From Paraburkholderia sp. Tr-20389 (lineage in GTDB: Bacteria; Pseudomonadota; Gammaproteobacteria; Burkholderiales; Burkholderiaceae): a stretch of 64,000 nucleotides of DNA. The position numbers and the translations under genes are program-made. The stretch spans positions 1 to 64,000 of the forward strand of contig NZ_JAAGPD010000018.1 in the NCBI RefSeq assembly GCF_017104565.1. Direction: 5' to 3'. The notes under the pieces were generated by a model. The model ran no database searches. It was not told where the DNA came from and saw only the letters and a list, made by a program, of their open reading frames with translations. This document shows, piece after piece, positions 35,555 to 46,500 of the stretch; positions within the stretch are counted from its first letter, which is position 1, and each line of letters begins with the position of its first letter.

Positions 35555-37348
35555 TCAGCTTGCATCCAGCTTCGGCTGTTGCACGTCGGCGTGCATCGTC
35601 GTACGCGCTGCGCCATGTCCCGCGACCGCATGCGGCACGCCATGCGTCTCGTTGACGATCGCGCCGTTGTCGAGCTTGAGCACGCGGTCCGCGAGCGGGA
35701 AGTAGCGGTCGTCATGCGTAATCACCACGACGGTCTTGCCACGGCCACGCAGCTCCGGCAGCAGTTGCTCGTAAAACACGGCCTTGAACGAAGGATCCTG
35801 ATCCGCGGCCCATTCGTCGAACAGATAGAACGGCCGATCTTCCAGATACGCGACGACGAGCGCGAGACGCTTGCGCTGGCCAGTCGACAAGGCGCGTGTC
35901 GAGAACGTGCCGTTTTCCACGCTGACCTTGTGATCGAGCGCGAGCTTCGTGAGCAATGCGTTGGCGCGCGCATCGGCGGCGGCGCGGGCATCGCCGTTCG
36001 TATCGTCGGGATCGACGATGCCGAGCAGCGTATCGAACAGATGGAAGTCGTTGAACACTGTCGAGAAGCGCTCACGATAGGCGGGGCGCGTGTCGCGTGT
36101 GACGGGCAAACCATCGACTTCGATCACGCCGCCTTCCGGCTCGTAGAGACCTGTCAGCACTTTCGCGAGCGTCGTCTTGCCGCTGCCGTTGCCGCCGACG
36201 ATGAACACCAGCTCGCCCGGCCTGAAGCTCAGATCGATAGGCCCGATGCGGAACATGCGCTCGTCGCGCTCATGAAAATACGCATGCGTGATGCCGCGCA
36301 GCGTGAGCGTTTCGAAGCCTGAGGACTGTGCGCCCGATGCACCTGCGGGCACTGCTCCGCGATCCGGTTCCTCGAACTCGGCAAGCACGCGCTCGATGCG
36401 ATCCAGCGACACGCGCGCTGCGTTGACGGTCGGCAGATTGTTCAGCAGGCCGTCGAGCGGCACCAGCATGAACAGGAACACGATCACATAGCCCGCTGCC
36501 GCATGCGCGTCGGCGTGCACACCGATCGACGGCAGAAAGGTCGCCGCGCCGAGAAAAACATAGAACAGAAAGATGATCCAGCCGACGCCGACCGCATACG
36601 CAACGAACGCGCGGCGTCGATGGTCGCGCACTTCGGTGATCGCGGAGCCGAGCTGTCCATCGACGAACTGCCGCGCCCGTTCGCGATGCAGCTTCAGTTC
36701 CTTCGCGCCCGCGAACAGCGAGCCCAGATAGTCGAACAGGCGGTCCTGTGCGCGTCCCGCTGCTTCGAGCGATGTAATCGCGCGAATGTCGCCGAAACGG
36801 TAACCGAGCGAGCCGATCACGATCGCAGCAAGCGCCAGCACGCAGACGGGCCACGACAGCCACGCGAGATACGCGAGACAGCCCGCGACGATCGAGCCAT
36901 GCATCACGATGTTGGGCAACGCGAAGAACAGCATCGACACGTTGGTCGCATCGTCCGTGAGGATCGATTGAACGGGTGCTGCGCCGACGCGTTCGACGTC
37001 GCGCAGTTCCGCTGCCGCGACGCGTGCGGATACATGCTCGCGCATGCGGCCCATCGTGTCCTGCGACAACCCGGCGAACAGCACACCCGACACGATGCGC
37101 GCGACCAATGCGACCAGCGCGCAAGCGCCGAAGCGCAGCGCAAGCGGGAGATCCGCGGCGGCGGGCGCACTCAACGCGAGATTGAGCGTCGCGACGAGAA
37201 GCACGCTCGACACGCCGTTCGCAATGCATGCGATCAGCGCGAGCGCGAGCGCGCCGCGCGAACGACGCAATAGCGACAACAGCAGACGGGTGGCGGGTTT
37301 GTTCGGGCGATCCGAACCATTCATGGGCGGTGCGTTGGAAACAGTCAT
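35555..37348 (-). CDS. orbE: cyclic-peptide-type ABC exporter (PvdE/OrbE-like)
   Basis: A 597-residue exporter with an N-terminal six-helix membrane domain (about residues 15-310) fused to an ATPase (about 345-585). Walker A GGNGSGKTTL, the unusual signature LSTGQRKRLAL and Walker B LFDEWAADQDP are those of the PvdE/SyrD subfamily, which moves siderophore peptides or precursors to the periplasm. The listed start is ATG 37348; no candidate (TTG 37399, ATG 37324) has a good ribosome site. It is divergent from the NRPS gene, with its own OrbS-type promoter at 37407-37431. It is predicted to export the siderophore. Confidence 0.9.
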   Translation of the reverse strand: MTVSNAPPMNGSDRPNKPATRLLLSLLRRSRGALALALIACIANGVSSVLLVATLNLALSAPAAADLPLALRFGACALVALVARIVSGVLFAGLSQDTMGRMREHVSARVAAAELRDVERVGAAPVQSILTDDATNVSMLFFALPNIVMHGSIVAGCLAYLAWLSWPVCVLALAAIVIGSLGYRFGDIRAITSLEAAGRAQDRLFDYLGSLFAGAKELKLHRERARQFVDGQLGSAITEVRDHRRRAFVAYAVGVGWIIFLFYVFLGAATFLPSIGVHADAHAAAGYVIVFLFMLVPLDGLLNNLPTVNAARVSLDRIERVLAEFEEPDRGAVPAGASGAQSSGFETLTLRGITHAYFHERDERMFRIGPIDLSFRPGELVFIVGGNGSGKTTLAKVLTGLYEPEGGVIEVDGLPVTRDTRPAYRERFSTVFNDFHLFDTLLGIVDPDDTNGDARAAADARANALLTKLALDHKVSVENGTFSTRALSTGQRKRLALVVAYLEDRPFYLFDEWAADQDPSFKAVFYEQLLPELRGRGKTVVVITHDDRYFPLADRVLKLDNGAIVNETHGVPHAVAGHGAARTTMHADVQQPKLDAS

Positions 37349-37406
37349 CGAAAGCTGGCGTGAGAGTGAATGCGCGGAAAGCGCATGAAAGGGTGTCAAC
37401 GGAATA

Positions 37407-37431
37407 GACGTTTGAGCGGCACAAAACTTTA
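37407..37431 (-). promoter_or_regulatory. OrbS-type promoter of the exporter gene
   Basis: On the minus strand: TAAAG (37431-37427), 16 bases, CGTC (37410-37407). Same architecture and spacing as the other two sites in the cluster. It points at the exporter, about 59 bp before its listed start. Confidence 0.7.
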
Positions 37432-37491
37432 GTCGAACGACGGCGAGCGCGAACCGGTAAGGCGCGCACAGAATTTATTCCGTCAAAGGGG

Positions 37492-37516
37492 TAAATTTTT
37501 TTGCGCGCGATTCGTC
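37492..37516 (+). promoter_or_regulatory. OrbS-type promoter of the NRPS genes
   Basis: TAAAT (37492-37496), 16 bases including a T-run, then CGTC (37513-37516), an exact match to the TAAAT-N16-CGT iron-starvation promoter form. It sits 38 bp before ATG 37555 and rules out the longer NRPS frame beginning at 37501, which would start inside the promoter. Confidence 0.78.
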
Positions 37517-37554
37517 ACCTGTGTGAAGCCGCTGAAACGGGACCAGGACAAACC

Positions 37555-40500
37555 ATGTCCCGATGCGGCGGCATAGCGGCCATGCCGAAGGACTTCACAC
37601 GAATGACGACTTTTCCGACTGCCTTGCATCTTCGACTTCGCGAACTCGCTCGCTGTGCGCCTCATGCGCCTGCGCTCGCTGCGTTTTCGCCGCATACCGT
37701 ACGCATGTCGCGCGGCGAACTCGACGCTCGCGCGTCGCGGGTCGCCGCCGCCTTGCGCACGCGAGGCGTGGGCGCGGAGGTGCGGGTTGGCGTGTGCATC
37801 GACAGGTCGTGTGATCTGTTCGTCGCGTTACTCGCGGTGTTGAAGGCGGGCGGCGTGTTCGTGCCGCTCGATCCGCGACACCCCGCGGAACGGCTTGACT
37901 GGATGGCGCGCGATGCAGGCTTGCGTCACGGTATCGTCACGCGTGATGCGAACGCGGCGATGCGCGCGAGGTTCGAGCATTGCATCGACGTCGATGCGAT
38001 CGACACCGAGGAACCGGTCAAGTCCGACGATGCGCAGGTGCATCCGCGTTCGGCCGCATACATGATCTATACGTCGGGCTCGACGGGCACGCCGAAGGCC
38101 GTCGTCGTCGAACATGGTCCACTTGCCGCGCATTGCGATGCCGTGATCGACGCCTATCCGATGACAGATGCAGACCGTGTGTTGCATTTCGCGTCGGTGA
38201 ACTTCGATCTCGCGCATGAGTATTGGCTCGCGCCGCTTGCTGCGGGCGCGAGCATTGCGATCACCGCGCCCGGAACCGTTGCGCCGGACGATGCGCGTCT
38301 GCTGGTCGAACAGGAGCGCGTGACGATTGCCGCATTCCCGCCTGCCTATCTGCGTGAGTTCGCGCAAGCCGCGCGGCGTCATGGTGTGCCCGATGCGTTG
38401 CGTGTGCTCGCGTTCGGCGGCGAGGCAATGCCGGGCGATGTGTTCGGCGAAATCAGGCAAACGTTTAACAACGTGCGTCTGATCAACGGCTACGGTCCGA
38501 CCGAGACGGTGATCTCGCCGATGCTGTGGCCGCTCGATCCACATGCTGACTATGAGGACGCCTCGTGCGCATCGTTGCCGATCGGCAAGCCGATCGGTTT
38601 GCGCACGGCCCGCGTGACGGACGCCACTTCCGCCGATGGCGCTGCGATCGACGAGGCTTCTTGCGGCGAGTTGCTGCTAGGCGGCGCATGCATCGCGCGC
38701 GGCTATCACGGACGCGCCGCGCAAACGGCCGAACGCTTCATTCCGGATGCCGATGGCGAACCGGGATCGCGCGTGTATCGAACGGGCGACCTTGCGCGAT
38801 TGCGTGCGGACGGTGCTTACGATTACATGGGGCGCGCCGACGATCAGGTGCAGATTCGCGGCGTGCGCGTCGAACCGGGCGAGATCGCGCAGTGTCTGCG
38901 CTTGCATCCGCATGTGCGAGATGCCGCCGTATTCGTTGAACAGATTGCGGGGCGCGTGCAGCTTACGGCTTGTGTCGTCATTACGGATGCCATTGAAGAA
39001 AACGCGTTGCGCGAGCATCTGTCGAAGCGCTTGCCGGACGCGTGGCAGCCGCATCGCTTTGCGTTGCTCGATGCGTTGCCCTATACGTTGAACGGCAAGC
39101 TCGACCGAGAGGCGTTGCGTGTGCGCGTTGCAGCGCAGGCCACGCAAGCATCGATTCGCGAGCCGCAAAGCGAAACCGAACGAACACTGGCCGCAATCTG
39201 GCATGTGATTCTGGGTGACGACCGCGTTGTCGGGCTCGATGACCGGTTTCATGTGCTCGGTGGCGATTCGATTGCGATCATGCGTCTGCAAGCGGCCATT
39301 CGTGAGGAGCTGCATGTGAATCTGCGGCTGGATAAACTGTTCGCCGACCCTACGCTCGAAGCGCTCGCAGCGCTCGTCGATGCGAGCGAGCATGAAGCTG
39401 CCGTGCAGATGTTTCCTTTGAAGACGATCGCTCGCGGCGATGCATCTCTCGCATTCGTCGATCATCGTGCGTCATTCGCGCAACAGCGTTTCTGGGTTCT
39501 CGCGCAAACGCGCGACGCGGGCAATGCTTATCACATCGCCGCGCACTGGAACATTCACGGATCGATCGATACCGCGTTGCTGGAAAGCGCACTTGGGCAC
39601 GTCATCGAACGTCATGAGGCGTGGCGCACCACGCTGCACGAAGATGAGAATGGCATCGTCATGCAGCGCGTTCATGCGCGCATCGCCGTGCCTATGGAGC
39701 AGATCGATCTGCGCGAGCTTCCCTTCGAATCGCGCGACGCACGCGGCACCGAGCTTGCCGACGAACACGCAACGCGGCCGTTCGATCTGCAGAATGGACC
39801 GTTGCTGCGCGCGTCGCTAGTCACGTTCGCTGATGACGAGCATCGTCTGATGCTGACTGCGCATCATGCGATCAGCGACGGATGGTCGTCGCGTTGCGCG
39901 TTTGCGGAACTGGCCGAAATCTATGCGGCGCTGAACGAGCGGCGCGTTACCGGGTTGCCTGCCCTTGCCGCGCAATACGCGGACTTTGCGCAATGGCAGC
40001 GCGATTGGCTGGACGGCGCGGAGCGCGATCGGCAACTCGCCTATTGGCGCGAGGCTTTGAACGACGCGCCCGCGCCGCTCGCATTGCCCGTCGATCGCAG
40101 CGTGACTGCCGATCGCACACTCGTCGGCAAGCGCGCATCGCGTCGACTCGACGCGCGCGCGTCTGCTGCTGTGCGCGACCTGGCAAACGTCGCGCATGCA
40201 TCGACGTTCATCGTTTTGCTTGCCGCATTGCATGCGTGGCTGCATCGCTTGACGGCGGCCACAGACGTGGTCGTCGCTGCGCCGGTCGCGAACCGGCAGC
40301 GCGAGGAAACGGCCAGCATGCTCGGTCTCTTCATCAACACGGTTGCGTTGCGCGCGCGCGTGTCGCCGTATGAGTCCTTTTCTGCTCTGCTCTCGCAAGT
40401 GCGAGACACGACGCTCGGCGCTTACGCAAATCAGGACGTTCCGTTCGATCAGGTGATCGATGCTGTCAAGCCGCCCGTGCGACGCGGCGAGGAATGGCTG

Positions 40501-43500
40501 CGTGTGAAGTTCGCGCAACAGTTCGTGTTCGATGAACCCGTTGCGTTGCCCGGTGCCGTCGCGACCTTGACGCCCGGTCCCGACAATGCAGCGCGTTTCG
40601 ACTTCGCGCTCGATTTCACGGACGATGCGCGCGGCATCGAACTGGTTGCGGCATGGGCGACGGATTGCATCGACGACGCGACCGCACATGCGTGGCTCGA
40701 CAGCTTCATTGGACTGGTGATGGACAGCGTCGCGAATCCTGCATCGCCTGTTAGCTCGCTCGATTGCTCCCGTTCACTGAGCAAGACGCTGCAAGGCCGT
40801 GCGCAAACATTCGAATTCGATCACGTGGTGGCGGCACTTTCACATCACGCAAACGCGACGCCGAATCAGATCGCCGTCACCGACGCGCAATGTCAGCTTA
40901 CGTTCGAAGCGCTCGATGAAGCGTCATCGCGTGCCGCGCATGCGTTGATCGCACAGGGCGCGGGGGCGGAGCGGGCCATTGCGCTATGTATCGATCGCTC
41001 CGTCGATTTCGTTGTCGCGCTGCTGGCGGTGTTGAAGTCTGGCGCGATGGCCGTCCCGCTCGATCCCGCAGCGCCGCGCGAGCGCATTGAAGCATCGATT
41101 GCCGCGTGCAATGCGCGCTGCGTGATCGTGACGAGCAGCGCACCGCACATCGAAACCGACGCACGCGTCGTGTCGCTAGACGCGTTGATCGCAGCGGGCG
41201 ACAGCGGCGCACTCGCAGTCATTGCACCGGATCAGGCTGCGTATCTCATCTACACATCGGGTTCGACGGGCATACCGAAAGGCGTCGTGGTATCGCATCG
41301 CGCGTTGGTCGATTACGTTCAGGGCGTCCTTGACGAATTGAAGTTCGCGCCCGGCGCGAGCATGGCGATGGTCTCGACCGTCGCCGCCGATCTCGGTCAC
41401 ACGACGCTGTTCGGCGCGTTGTGCTCGGGCCGCACTTTGCATCTCCTGTCGAAAGAATCTGCGTTCGATCCCGACCGCTTCGCCGCGTCCATGCGCGAGC
41501 GCGCAGTCGGCGTGCTGAAGATCGTGCCGAGCCATCTGCACGCGCTGCTGGAAGCACAACACCCCGCCGACGTGTTGCCGTCACATGCGCTGGTGCTGGG
41601 CGGCGAGCCGCTGCCGTGGACGCTCGTCGAACGGATCGCGTCGTTGCGGCCCGCGTGCCGCGTGATCAATCACTATGGGCCGACGGAGGCCACGGTCGGC
41701 GCGCTCACATTCGATGCGACGGCGAGCGTTCGCGCTGCAAACGCATCGACGGGTGTACCGACGGGCCGTCCTTTGCCGAACGCGCGCGCTTGCGTGCTGG
41801 ATGCGCATGGCGCGCCGGTGCCTGTCGGGGGAATCGGCGAACTGTATCTGGGCGGACCGGGCGTTGCGCGCGGCTATATGGGTCGTGCTGCAGCGACGGC
41901 GGAGCGTTTCGTGCCCGACGCCAGCGGGCCGAGGGGCGCGCGGCTGTATCGAACGGGCGACCGCGTGCGTTTGCGCGCCGACGGCGCGATCGACTACCTG
42001 GGCCGTCTCGACGATCAGGTGAAGATTCGCGGCTATCGCGTCGAACCGGGCGAAGTGAGCGCGACACTGCGCGCGATCAATGGCGTCAAGCAAGCGGAAA
42101 CGCTCGCAATCGTCGAGGATGGGCGCGCACGTCTTGCGTCATTCGTCGTCGTAGAAGGCTCGCGCGATGAAGCGGCGCTGCATACCACGCTCGCCGCGCG
42201 TTTGCCCGACTACATGGTGCCCGCGACGCTCACGCTGTGCGACGCGTTTCCAGTCACGGCGAACGGCAAGATTGACCGCGCGAAGCTGCGTGAACTTGCA
42301 CAGCAGCCTGTTGTACAGTCGGCAGGCGACGCGCCGCTCGAAGGCGCTGAACGCATTCTCGCGGACGTATGGAAAGAAGTGCTGCGCGCGGAGCGCGTGG
42401 GCCGCGACGACAACTTCTTCGAGTTGGGCGGCGACTCGATTCTCGCGCTGCAGGTGATCGCCCGTTCGCGCAAACGCGGCGTGCGCTTCACGCCGAAGCA
42501 GCTTTTCGACAAGCCGACCGTCGCGCAACTGGCGCAGGTCGCGCAAGCGGTTGCAGCGCCTGAACCAAAAGCGGAAGCGCGTGCACCAGCAGTATCTGCG
42601 GACAATTCGCGCGTCGCCTTGACGCCCGCGCAGCATCGCTTCTTCGAACTGGATGTGCCGAAGCGTCACCACTGGAATCAGGCCATCGAACTGCATGCGC
42701 CGGAGCGCTTCGATCTCGATGCGTTCGCGCAGGCGTTCGACGTGGTGCTCGCCCATCACGACGCATTCCGTTTGCGCTTCACGCAGGACTCGGCTAAATC
42801 ATGGAGCGCGCGATACGCAGACAAGCCGTTCGACACGCTGCCCCTCGTCGCGATCGAAGCGCGCGATGAACACGATGCACTCGCGCAATTCGACGAGTTG
42901 CAACGCGGCTTCGATCTCGCGCGCGGTCCGCTTGCAGGTGCGCTCGTCGCGATGTTGCCCGATGGAACGCCGCGCGTGTGGGTCGCGATTCATCATCTGA
43001 TCGTCGACGGCGTGTCGTGGCGCGTGCTGCTCGAAGACCTCGACACCGCCTATCTCGCGGCGCGCGAACGCCGCTCCGTGCGTCTCGCTGCGCAAGGCGT
43101 ACGCGCGTCTGACTGGGCGCGACGTCTTGGCGCTAGATCGTTTGCGAAGGAATTGCCGTACTGGACGTCGATACAGCGAGCCAGCACCGCGCTGCCTTTC
43201 GATCAGCCGCACGGCACGACAACGAATGCCGATGCGTGCACGGTCGAATGGACGATCGACGCAACGCTCACGCAGACCTTGCTCACGGATGCGAACGGCG
43301 CATGGCGCACGCAGACCATCGACCTGCTCGTCGCCGCGCTCGCGCACACGCTCGGCATGAGCGTCCAGACTGATTCTCTGCTGATCGAACTGGAAGGCCA
43401 CGGACGCGAAGCATTGTTCGAAGACTGCGATGCGAGCCGCTCGATCGGTTGGCTGACGAGTCACTATCCGATGGCGTTGCCCGTACACGAATCGCGCACC

Positions 43501-46500
43501 GACACGCTCTCGGCCGTCAAGGACGCATTGCGCGCTGTGCCGCACAAAGGGCTTGGTTTCGGCGTGCTGCGTTATCTGGCGGACGAATCGACTCGCGCCG
43601 CGCTTGCCGCGTTGCCGCGTCCGCGCGTCACGTTCAATTATCTCGGTCAGTTCGGCGATGCATCGAATGACCGCGCGCTGAATGCACGTTTCGGCGGAGC
43701 AGGCTGCGAGCGCGACCCGGCCGGACCGATGTCGAATGCGCTCGCGATACACGCGCACATCGACGGCGCTCGCAAGCTCAAGGTGCATTGGGTGTACAGC
43801 TCGGCGATGTTCAACGCGGGCACGGTAGAACAGCTTGCGCGTCAATTCGAAACGGCGTTGCGTGACATCGCGGCGCGCTGTATCGAACGCGTGTCGAAGC
43901 GTGGAGCCAGTGCTACACCCGCCGACTTCCCGCTTGCGCGGCGCGCAGGTCTCACGCAACCGATGCTCGAACGTCTCGAACTCGATTTGCGTAGCGTCGA
44001 CGATATCTATCCGCTGTCGCCGATGCAGCAGGGCATTCTGTTTCACTCGTTGTATGCGCCGGATCGCACGACCTATGTGAACCAGTTCGTCGCGACGTTG
44101 ACGTCGCCGGATATTGCGCGTGTGACGGCTGCATTCGAGCGTATCGTGCCGCAGCACGACATCTTGCGCACGAGCTTCTGGCACGACGGCGATGTGCCGC
44201 TGCAAATCGTGCATCGTCAGGCGAAGCTGCCCGTCGCCGTGCTCGACTGGTGCGGTGGTGACGCGCAGACAGTGAGTTTCGAGCAATGGCTGACAGAAGA
44301 CCGCGCGCAAGGCTTCGATCTGAGCCAGGCGCCGTTGATGCGCGTGACGCTGATCCGCCTGAGCGACGATGAATGGCGACTTGTGTGGACGCGCCATCAC
44401 TTGCTGCTCGACGGTTGGAGCACCGCGCGCATGTTCGCCGATGTGCTGCGCGATTACATGAGCGAGCGTCGCGCGTTGTCTTTCGGTCAAGCAGGACGTT
44501 TGCGTTACCGCGATTTCATCGCGTGGCTGGACGCGCGTGATCATGAAGCCGACAAGGCATTCTGGCTCGACCGCCTCGCGCGCTTCGACGAACCTACCCT
44601 CGTTGCGCCGAATATATCGCCGGATAGCGCCGCGACTGCAACGAGCAGTACGTGGCGCGCACAGTTCGATGCCACGACGACCGCGAAGCTGACGACCCTC
44701 GCGCGCAATCTCAAGCTGACCGTGAACACGCTCGTGCAAGGCGCGTGGGCGCTCGCCTTGCAGCGAATGACCCATCACGCGACAGTAGCGTTCGGCGCGA
44801 CGGTTGCAGGCCGACCCGATGCATTGCCCGACGTCGACGATGTGCTCGGTCTTTTCATCAACACGTTGCCCGTCATCGCGACGCCCGCGCCGCAACGGCG
44901 TATCGCCGACTGGCTCGCCGGCCTGCAACGCGACAACGCGGCGAACGCCGAACACGCTCACACGCCGCTGTTCGACATTCAGCGCTGGGCGGGTCAAGGC
45001 GGCGGCGCGATGTTCGACACGCTGGTTGTGTTCGAGAACTATCCCGTCGATCCGGCATGGTCGGCGAACGACGAGCGCGCATTGCGGCTGTCGGAACTTC
45101 GCAACGTCGAATCGACGGATCTCGCCGTCACGCTGATCGTTCAGGCAGGCGATACGCTGACGATCGACTACGGCTACGACACCGCGCGTCTCGATGAAGC
45201 TCGCGTGCGTGCGTTGCATCGCGCGTTCGACGCATGCATCGAAGCGTTCATCGCCGATCCGCACGCGCTGCTTGGCAGTGTGTCGATCGCGACGCAAGAC
45301 GACCGCGTGCAGCTTGCAAGCTGCAACGACACGGCTCACGCGTGGCCGGATGAACTGCAATCGCCGCTTCATCGACAGTTCGAGCGCCATGCGGCCGCCA
45401 CGCCCGATGCGATCGCACTCGATCTCATCGACGCGAACAAGGCTCGCACACGGCTGACCTACGCCGAACTCGACGATCGCGCCATCCGCGTCGCGGGTGC
45501 GTTGCTGAAAGCGGGCGTGAAGGCGGACAGCGTGGTCGCGCTGTGCGTCGAGCGCTCGATTGAAATGGTCGTCGCGCTGTTCGGCGTGTTGAAGGCCGGC
45601 GCTGCATATCTGCCCGTCGATCCCGACTATCCGGCGGAGCGCATCGCGTATCTGCTCGACGATGCACGGCCCGCCGTCGTGCTGACTCAACGTGCGCTTT
45701 ATGCACGGGTTGTCGATTCGATCGGCGACGCGGATGCACGAGTATTGTGTGTCGAAGAACTGGATGCGAGTTCTGCGCTTGAACTGAGCGTCGATGTCGA
45801 ACCCGATCAGCTTGCCTATCTGATCTACACGTCGGGCTCCACTGGCAAGCCGAAGGGCGCGGGCAACACGCATCGCGCGCTTGCGAACCGCATCGCGTGG
45901 ATGCAGAGCGCGTATCGGCTCACGCCGCGCGACGTGGTGCTGCACAAGACGCCGTTCGGCTTCGACGTGTCGGTGTGGGAATTCGTGTGGCCGTTGTCGG
46001 TTGGTGCGACGCTGGCGATTGCAGCGCCCGGAGATCATCGCGACCCCGCACGCCTCGCCGCTGCCATCGACGCATACGGGGTGACGACGCTGCATTTCGT
46101 GCCGTCGATGCTGGGCGCGTTGCTCGGTTATCTGAAGGACTTCGATGCCGCTGCGCAATGCACGAGCATCGCGCGCATCGTGGCGAGCGGCGAGGCGCTT
46201 TCGCCGGAACTCGTGGCGCGCGCGCGTGCTCTGTTGCCGCAAGCGCAACTGCACAACCTGTACGGTCCGACGGAAGCTGCGATCGACGTGTCGCACTGGA
46301 CCTGCACGGACGACGACGCGCGAGCCGTCGCGGTGCCGATCGGCGAGCCGATCGCGAACATTCAGCTGCATGCGCTCGATGCTGCGCTTCATCCGCTTCC
46401 AGCAGGCGCAATGGGTGAACTGTACCTGGGCGGCGTCGGACTCGCGCGCGGGTATCTCGGGCGAGCGGCCTTGACGGCAGAGCGCTTCGTGCCCGATCCG

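Noticed and set aside
37501-37554. Extended NRPS start at 37501
   Set aside because: It would place the first codons inside the TAAAT-N16-CGTC promoter (37492-37516); ATG 37555 with AGGA is preferred.
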